Assembly: GCA_963205285.1 (NCBI GenBank)
Contig: CAUJJQ010000072.1
Coordinates: 1-14,918 of the forward strand
DNA length: 14,918 nucleotides
Direction of reading: 5' to 3'
Source of the DNA: Pseudomonadota bacterium
GTDB taxonomy: Bacteria; Pseudomonadota; Alphaproteobacteria; Sphingomonadales; Sphingomonadaceae
Numbering within the stretch: position 1 is the first letter of the stretch; every line of letters starts with the position of its first letter. A program made the position numbers and the translations under genes. Positions 11,224-14,918 of the stretch are shown one piece after another. The notes under the pieces are model-generated. The model did not search any database. It was not told the origin of the DNA and saw nothing but the letters and a program-made list of their open reading frames with translations.

Positions 11224-12860
11224 CCGCCCCTGTTCTGCCGACCAGCTATAACCTCGACGACCCGGCGACAAAGGCGCGCATCGCGCATAATGTGGCGTTA
11301 AAGGATGCGCTATGGGCAAGCGTTGCTGAGGCTGCGCTGGGCGGCCCGGAAAAGCACCGCGAGCGGCATGTTTCGCGCGGTAAATTGCTGCCGCGTGCGC
11401 GGGTCGAACAATTGCTCGACCCCGGTTCCCCCTTCCTCGAAATCGGTCAACTCGCGGCCAATGGCATGTATGAGGGGGATGTCCACGGCGCATCGCTGAT
11501 TTGCGGCATCGGGCGGGTTTCGGGCCGCCAGTGCATGATCGTTTGCAATGATGCGACGGTAAAGGGCGGCACCTATTACCCGATGACGGTCAAGAAACAT
11601 TTGCGCGCGCAGGAAATCGCGCTCGAAAACCGGCTGCCGTGCATCTACCTCGTCGATAGCGGCGGGGCCAATTTGCCGCATCAGGCCGAAGTATTCCCCG
11701 ATCGGGAGCATTTCGGGCGGATTTTCTTCAATCAGGCGAATATGTCGGCGCGGGCCATCCCGCAAATCGCCTGTGTGATGGGCAGTTGCACTGCGGGCGG
11801 CGCCTATGTTCCCGCCATGTCCGACGAAAGCGTGATTGTGCGGGGACAGGGCACGATCTTTCTCGCCGGGCCGCCGCTGGTCAAGGCCGCGACGGGTGAA
11901 GAGATCAGCGCCGAGGATTTGGGGGGCGGCGACCTCCACGCCAAAAAATCGGGCGTTGTCGACCATCTGGCCGAAAATGACGAACATGCGCTGACCATCG
12001 TGCGCGATATTGTCTCACACCTCCAAAGTCCGTTCGTGTCGAGCGCAGTCGGGGCACGCGGGGGCACCTCTACGTCGCTCGATGCGAACGGTATGAAGGA
12101 AGCCCGCCCCCCCAAATATGATGCGAGCGACCTCTACGGCATCATCCCCGATGATGTGCGCGCGCCCTATGACGTCCACGAAGTCATCGCGCGGCTGGTT
12201 GACGGCAGCGAATTTCATGCGTTCAAGGCCAATTATGGCACCACGCTGGTTTGCGGCTTTGCGCATATCTGGGGGATGCCGGTCGCCATCCTCGCCAATA
12301 ATGGGGTGCTGTTCAGCGAAAGCGCGCTCAAGGGGGCGCATTTCATCCAACTGGCGCAGCAACGGCGTATCCCCCTGCTCTTCCTCCAGAATATCTCTGG
12401 CTTCATGGTCGGCGGCAAATATGAGGCGGAGGGGATAGCCAAGCATGGCGCAAAGCTGGTGACGGCGGTCGCCACCGCGACGGTGCCCAAGGTGACTTTG
12501 CTGATCGGCGGATCGTTTGGAGCCGGAAACTACGGCATGTGCGGGCGCGCCTATAGCCCACGTTTCCTCTTTTCCTGGCCCAATGCGCGCATTTCGGTGA
12601 TGGGCGGCGAACAGGCAGCAAGCGTGCTGGCCACCGTCCACCGCGACGCCGCCAAATGGAACGCGGAGGAAACAGAGGCTTTCAAAGCCCCGGTGCGCCA
12701 GAAATATGAGGATGAGGGGAATCCCTATTACGCCACCGCGCGGATGTGGGACGATGGCATCATCGACCCCGCACAAACCCGCGATGTGCTGGGGCTGGCT
12801 TTTTCGGCGTGTGCCGGTGCTCCGGTTGAGGAGCGGGGCTTTGGGGTGTTCCGGATGTGA
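11220..12860 (+). CDS. mccB: 3-methylcrotonyl-CoA carboxylase, beta (carboxyltransferase) subunit
   Basis: This non-biotinylated subunit moves CO2 from biotin to 3-methylcrotonyl-CoA, giving 3-methylglutaconyl-CoA. At 546 residues it has the usual size, with two crotonase-like halves. The N half holds [26 protein letters not shown] (146-155) followed by [20 protein letters not shown], and [15 protein letters not shown]. The C half holds [18 protein letters not shown] from residue 430 and then [14 protein letters not shown]. The pattern with [13 protein letters not shown] separates it from propionyl-CoA carboxylase. The start is GTG in a GTGA overlap with ivd. Its stop lies in another GTGA that starts an HNH nuclease gene, not the next pathway gene. 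Its partner subunit gene begins only at 14112, beyond about 1.25 kb of unrelated DNA, and is broken. Confidence 0.96.
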   Translation: MTAPVLPTSYNLDDPATKARIAHNVALKDALWASVAEAALGGPEKHRERHVSRGKLLPRARVEQLLDPGSPFLEIGQLAANGMYEGDVHGASLICGIGRVSGRQCMIVCNDATVKGGTYYPMTVKKHLRAQEIALENRLPCIYLVDSGGANLPHQAEVFPDREHFGRIFFNQANMSARAIPQIACVMGSCTAGGAYVPAMSDESVIVRGQGTIFLAGPPLVKAATGEEISAEDLGGGDLHAKKSGVVDHLAENDEHALTIVRDIVSHLQSPFVSSAVGARGGTSTSLDANGMKEARPPKYDASDLYGIIPDDVRAPYDVHEVIARLVDGSEFHAFKANYGTTLVCGFAHIWGMPVAILANNGVLFSESALKGAHFIQLAQQRRIPLLFLQNISGFMVGGKYEAEGIAKHGAKLVTAVATATVPKVTLLIGGSFGAGNYGMCGRAYSPRFLFSWPNARISVMGGEQAASVLATVHRDAAKWNAEETEAFKAPVRQKYEDEGNPYYATARMWDDGIIDPAQTRDVLGLAFSACAGAPVEERGFGVFRM

Positions 12861-13462
12861 TTGACGAGACCTATCAGGGCGAGCTTACTGAAGACCAGAA
12901 GTTCGAGATGCTGCACGTCACATTCCCGGATAGCAGTTGGCCGACATATCTGCACAAAACGCCCGAGATCGAAGCTGCATATCGAATATGGCTTGCCAGT
13001 GCGTGTAATCACGACGAAGAACCCGGCATTCGGCGAAAAGCAATCAAAGGTGGCGGAGCGCAATACGTGCAGGTGTGCCTCGATTGTGGTTATCAGTTTG
13101 GCGGGCCCGTCGCCAAGAAAGACGTGCCGAACCTCGACGAGGTGCCTGATTTGGGAGAGCTTGCAGAAGATCGCTTCCTTCGTCTCCGGTTTGAGAATTG
13201 GCGCGATCAGAAACTGAGTTTTTGGGAGAAGCAGGCCGTTAAGGTCAGCAAGGAATATGCGGCCTACCTAAAATCCCCCGAGTGGCGGGCAAAGAGCCGG
13301 CAGGTCATTCTTCGCGCCCAAGGGATGTGCGAAGGCTGCCGAGAACGGCCAGCAACCCAAGTTCACCATCTGACGTATGAGCACCGATTCAACGAGTTTC
13401 TATGGGAGCTCGTAGCAATCTGTGAAAACTGCCACGCCCGTGTTCACCCTGAAAAGCACTGA
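12857..13462 (+). CDS. HNH endonuclease-like protein with N-terminal zinc site, inserted after mccB
   Basis: This 201-residue protein has a C-terminal HNH nuclease domain (about 137-201): [20 protein letters not shown]158/C161, the H170-H171 pair in VHHLTYEHR, and C189-x2-C192-H193 with H197. The two Cys pairs would hold zinc, and the histidines would bind the catalytic metal and activate water. The N-terminal half has a second likely zinc site, C50/H52 with C74/C77 (CNH and CLDCG), which may bind DNA. It starts at GTG inside the mccB stop (GTGA). Composition differs from its neighbours: two 60-base blocks at 12901 and 12961 each have 31 G/C, and Glu codons are more often GAG. It has no known part in leucine degradation. 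A free-standing homing-type nuclease, a phage remnant or a restriction enzyme are all possible, and its target is unknown. Confidence 0.8.
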   Translation: MIDETYQGELTEDQKFEMLHVTFPDSSWPTYLHKTPEIEAAYRIWLASACNHDEEPGIRRKAIKGGGAQYVQVCLDCGYQFGGPVAKKDVPNLDEVPDLGELAEDRFLRLRFENWRDQKLSFWEKQAVKVSKEYAAYLKSPEWRAKSRQVILRAQGMCEGCRERPATQVHHLTYEHRFNEFLWELVAICENCHARVHPEKH

Positions 13463-13466
13463 CAGC

Positions 13467-13494
13467 AGCTTATGATAACCTCCCTCTTCATCGC
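13467..13494 (+). repeat. Direct repeat, left copy (duplicated mccA start region)
   Basis: These 28 bases match 14107-14134 at 26 positions, with differences at 13477 and 13487. The copy includes an ATG (13472) and the codons for MITSL, then diverges from mccA after 13494. An ORF from this ATG runs into the palindromic element and stops at 13675, so it is a remnant of the mccA start, not a gene. Confidence 0.8.
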
Positions 13495-13506
13495 CATTCA
13501 CCTTAA

Positions 13507-13652
13507 AATCCTCCCCGAGCTTGCCTCGGGGAGGGGGACCGCCGGACATCGTCCGGTGGTGGAGGGGTGGGTGCGCTTGATGCGCTCGCTTCGCTCGTGC
13601 CCCTCCGTCATCGCTGCGCGATGCCACCTCCCCGAGACAAGCTCGGGGAGGA
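13507..13652. repeat. 146-bp palindromic (MITE/REP-like) element with multiple hairpins
   Basis: The unit begins and ends with the same inverted sequence, TCCTCCCCGAGCTTG and onward, matching at 27 of 29 positions when 13652 is read backwards. Each end is itself a hairpin: stem 13510-13519 with 13525-13534, and stem 13627-13636 with 13642-13651. Between them are a 10-bp stem (13538-13547 with 13551-13560, one G-T pair), a GGAGGGG/CCCCTCC pair (13561-13567 with 13600-13606) and a small CATCG/CGATG stem (13609-13623). It lacks coding content and would fold strongly in RNA. Confidence 0.8.
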
Positions 13653-13667
13653 TATTCGGGGCTTTCC

Positions 13668-14102
13668 ATGTTTAAGGATCATGCGCCAAAGCCTGCTGCT
13701 GGCTCCGTCCAACGCGCCCGCAAATTGCGCAAGGAAATGACCCTGCCCGAGGTATTGCTTTGGCACCTACTGCGCGGGCAGCCACAGGGGGTGAAGTTTC
13801 GCCGTCAGCATCCAAGTGGGGAATTAGGCATCGATTTCTATTGCTCTGATGCGCGGCTGGTGATCGAGATTGATGGCATGGCGCATGATATGGGCGACCG
13901 GCCAGAACGCGATGTGCGGCGGGATGCGTGGTTAAAATCTGAGGGGCTGGATATAGTGCGGATTGCGGCGGCGGATGTTCTCAAGGATCATGTTGCTGTG
14001 GCTGACAGCATAATTCAGATGGCGCTTTCGCGCTTACCCCTACACCATCCGGCTGCCGCCGGACGGTCCCCCTCCCCGAGGCAAGCTCGGGGAGGATTAT
14101 AG
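13668..14102 (+). CDS. DUF559-domain protein (PD-(D/E)XK-like endonuclease fold)
   Basis: This 144-residue protein contains a DUF559/Vsr-like domain at about residues 14-121. It opens with QRARKLRKEMTLPEVLLWHLL, continues with GVKFRRQHPSGELGIDFYC, and has the core VIEIDGMAH. Likely catalytic residues are D56 in GIDF and E67-x-D69, together with nearby H73, as in very-short-patch-repair-type nucleases. The following segment RPERDVRRDAWLKSEGLDIVRI is also typical. Residues 122-144 (from LPLHHPAAAGRS onward) lie outside the domain and are encoded by the right inverted repeat, whose last bases supply the stop. The gene lies wholly within the palindrome-bounded unit, and its ATG is 16 bases after the 146-bp element. 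Members of this family are usually small orphan nucleases of unknown biological role. Confidence 0.85.
   Translation: MFKDHAPKPAAGSVQRARKLRKEMTLPEVLLWHLLRGQPQGVKFRRQHPSGELGIDFYCSDARLVIEIDGMAHDMGDRPERDVRRDAWLKSEGLDIVRIAAADVLKDHVAVADSIIQMALSRLPLHHPAAAGRSPSPRQARGGL
14064..14098 (-). repeat. Right 35-bp terminal inverted repeat of the DUF559 unit
   Basis: Read on the minus strand this equals 13507-13541 exactly. It contains the hairpin CCTCCCCGAG/CTCGGGGAGG with a 5-base loop and overlaps the end of the DUF559 reading frame. Confidence 0.85.
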
Positions 14103-14106
14103 GATA

Positions 14107-14134
14107 AGCTTATGATCACCTCCCTCCTCATCGC
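14107..14134 (+). repeat. Direct repeat, right copy (authentic mccA start region)
   Basis: This copy continues in frame into the biotin carboxylase sequence, so it is the original gene start. It matches 13467-13494 at 26 of 28 bases. AGGA at 14101-14104, just right of the inverted-repeat unit, is 7 bases before the ATG and may serve as its ribosome site. Confidence 0.8.
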
Positions 14135-14918
14135 AAACCGTGGCTAAATCGCCTGCCGCATCATCCGCACCGCGCGCGACATGGGTATCCGCACGGTGGC
14201 GGTATATTCGGATGCTGACGCGCGCGCGCGCCATGTCCGCATGGCCGATGCCGCAGTGCATATCGGCCCCAGCCCGGCGCGCGAATCCTATCTGGTGGGC
14301 GAAAAAATCATCGCTGCGGCCAAGGCAACGGGGGCAGAGGCGATCCATCCGGGCTATGGTTTCCTGTCGGAAAATGCCGAATTTGCACAGGCGGTCATCG
14401 ATGCAGGGATAATCTGGGTCGGGCCCAAGCCTGCCAGCATCACCGCCATGGGGCTGAAGGATGCGGCCAAAAAATTGATGGCGGCAGCGGGCGTTCCCGT
14501 GACCCCCGGTTATTTGGGCGAAAATCAGGACGCCGATTTCCTCAACCGACAAGCCGCCGACATTGGCTACCCCGTCCTCATCAAGGCGGTCGCGGGCGGC
14601 GGGGGCAAGGGGATGCGGCTGGTCGTAGCGGCGGGCGATTTTGCCGATGCCCTGTCGTCCTGCCAGCGCGAAGCAGCGGCCAGTTTCGGCAATGCCCATG
14701 TCCTGATCGAAAAATATATCCAGCGTCCGCGCCATATAGAGGTGCAGATATTCGGCGATACCCACGGCAACATCGTCCATCTGTTCGAACGGGATTGTTC
14801 GCTGCAACGCCGCCACCAAAAAGTGATAGAGGAAGCGCCAGCACCGGGCATGGATGCGGCGACGCGCGAGGCATTATGCGCCGCCGCCGTGCGCGCGGCG
14901 CAGGCGGTCGATTATGTC
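14112..14918 (+). pseudogene. mccA: 3-methylcrotonyl-CoA carboxylase, alpha (biotin carboxylase) subunit, nonsense codon 12; 3' end outside window
   Basis: The intact protein would carboxylate its own biotin using ATP and bicarbonate, then pass CO2 to the mccB product. From ATG 14112 the frame reads MITSLLIANRG, then TAA at 14145-14147 where the family has glutamate (ANRGEIA), then IACRIIRTARDMG and onward without another stop to the window end (269 codons seen). Motifs are intact: AIHPGYGFLSENAEFA, the ATP-grasp glycine loop KAVAGGGGKGMRL, HIEVQIFGD and ERDCSLQRRHQKVIEEAP. One base change, GAA to TAA, explains the lesion. The next in-frame start is ATG 14181 (codon 24), which lacks a ribosome site and would omit the first strand and helix of the N-terminal domain. 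A sequencing error or re-initiation is possible. The gene is otherwise so well preserved that any inactivation must be recent. Confidence 0.8.

Larger units (their letters stand above)
13507..14098. mobile_element. 592-bp inverted-repeat-bounded unit carrying a DUF559 nuclease gene
   Basis: The left end (13507-13541) and the right end read in reverse (14098-14064) are identical over 35 bases. Beyond the perfect part both ends continue with a similar second hairpin rich in CCGG and then an AGGGGT stretch, so the ends are homologous over roughly 65 bases. Inside lie the rest of the 146-bp palindromic element and a 144-codon DUF559 gene. The unit sits between two copies of a 28-bp sequence spanning the mccA start codon (spacers of 12 and 8 bases), which points to insertion. 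No transposase of a known class is present. Movement by the DUF559 protein itself, or by another enzyme acting on the repeats, is inference. Confidence 0.55.

Noticed and set aside
13510..13537. Rho-independent terminator after the HNH gene
   Set aside because: The hairpin is strong but is followed by G-rich sequence, not a U tract. It belongs to the palindromic repeat.
13472..13675. 67-codon ORF starting in the left direct repeat
   Set aside because: It begins with the duplicated mccA start and then translates the palindromic element. It has no domain and is a by-product of the insertion.
13507..14098. CRISPR array
   Set aside because: Only three repeat ends are present, in inverted orientation and without regular spacers, and a coding gene lies between them.
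14140..14412. 90-codon ORF overlapping mccA in another frame
   Set aside because: The mccA frame shows clear biotin carboxylase motifs across this stretch. The other frame has none and is a shadow.

Overview
The window looks like a chromosomal segment of a GC-rich alphaproteobacterium, most likely a sphingomonad (order Sphingomonadales). That placement rests on codon style (GAA for Glu, GC-rich third positions), the gene content and the type of CCTCCCCGAG palindromic repeat near the right end. It is an inference, not a database match.

Layout. (1) 1-3540: the end of a CzcB-like membrane-fusion gene and a complete CzcA-type heavy-metal RND pump gene, overlapping by 4 bases. (2) 3541-3690: a 150-base gap with two inverted repeats. 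(3) 3691-9445: a tight six-gene operon for valine catabolism below isobutyryl-CoA: mmsA, a RidA-like gene, isobutyryl-CoA dehydrogenase, 3-hydroxyisobutyryl-CoA hydrolase, enoyl-CoA hydratase and mmsB. Three junctions are ATGA overlaps. Together these enzymes take isobutyryl-CoA to methacrylyl-CoA, 3-hydroxyisobutyryl-CoA, 3-hydroxyisobutyrate, methylmalonate semialdehyde and propionyl-CoA. (4) 9459-9908, minus strand: msrB, convergent with mmsB and divergent from the next operon. (5) 10060-12860: start of a leucine operon, isovaleryl-CoA dehydrogenase followed by the methylcrotonyl-CoA carboxylase beta subunit. (6) 12857-14106: material that does not belong to the pathway. It holds an HNH nuclease gene started inside the mccB stop codon, then a 592-bp unit bounded by 35-bp perfect inverted repeats that carries a DUF559 (PD-(D/E)XK-like) nuclease gene. 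(7) 14112-14918: the 5' part of the carboxylase biotin-bearing subunit gene (mccA), which has an in-frame TAA at codon 12 and is otherwise open to the window edge.

The most interesting part is 12857-14147. A palindrome-bounded DUF559 unit sits at the start codon of mccA, and 28 bp around that start codon occur on both sides of the unit (26 of 28 identical). This looks like an insertion that duplicated its target. The downstream copy, which is the real gene, carries GAA->TAA in the conserved ANRGEIA motif, so leucine degradation may be impaired or mccA may depend on re-initiation. A second notable signal is a 13-bp near-palindrome, sharing the 12-mer AATATTATTACG, found upstream of both the valine and the leucine operon. 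It may be a common operator for branched-chain amino acid catabolism.
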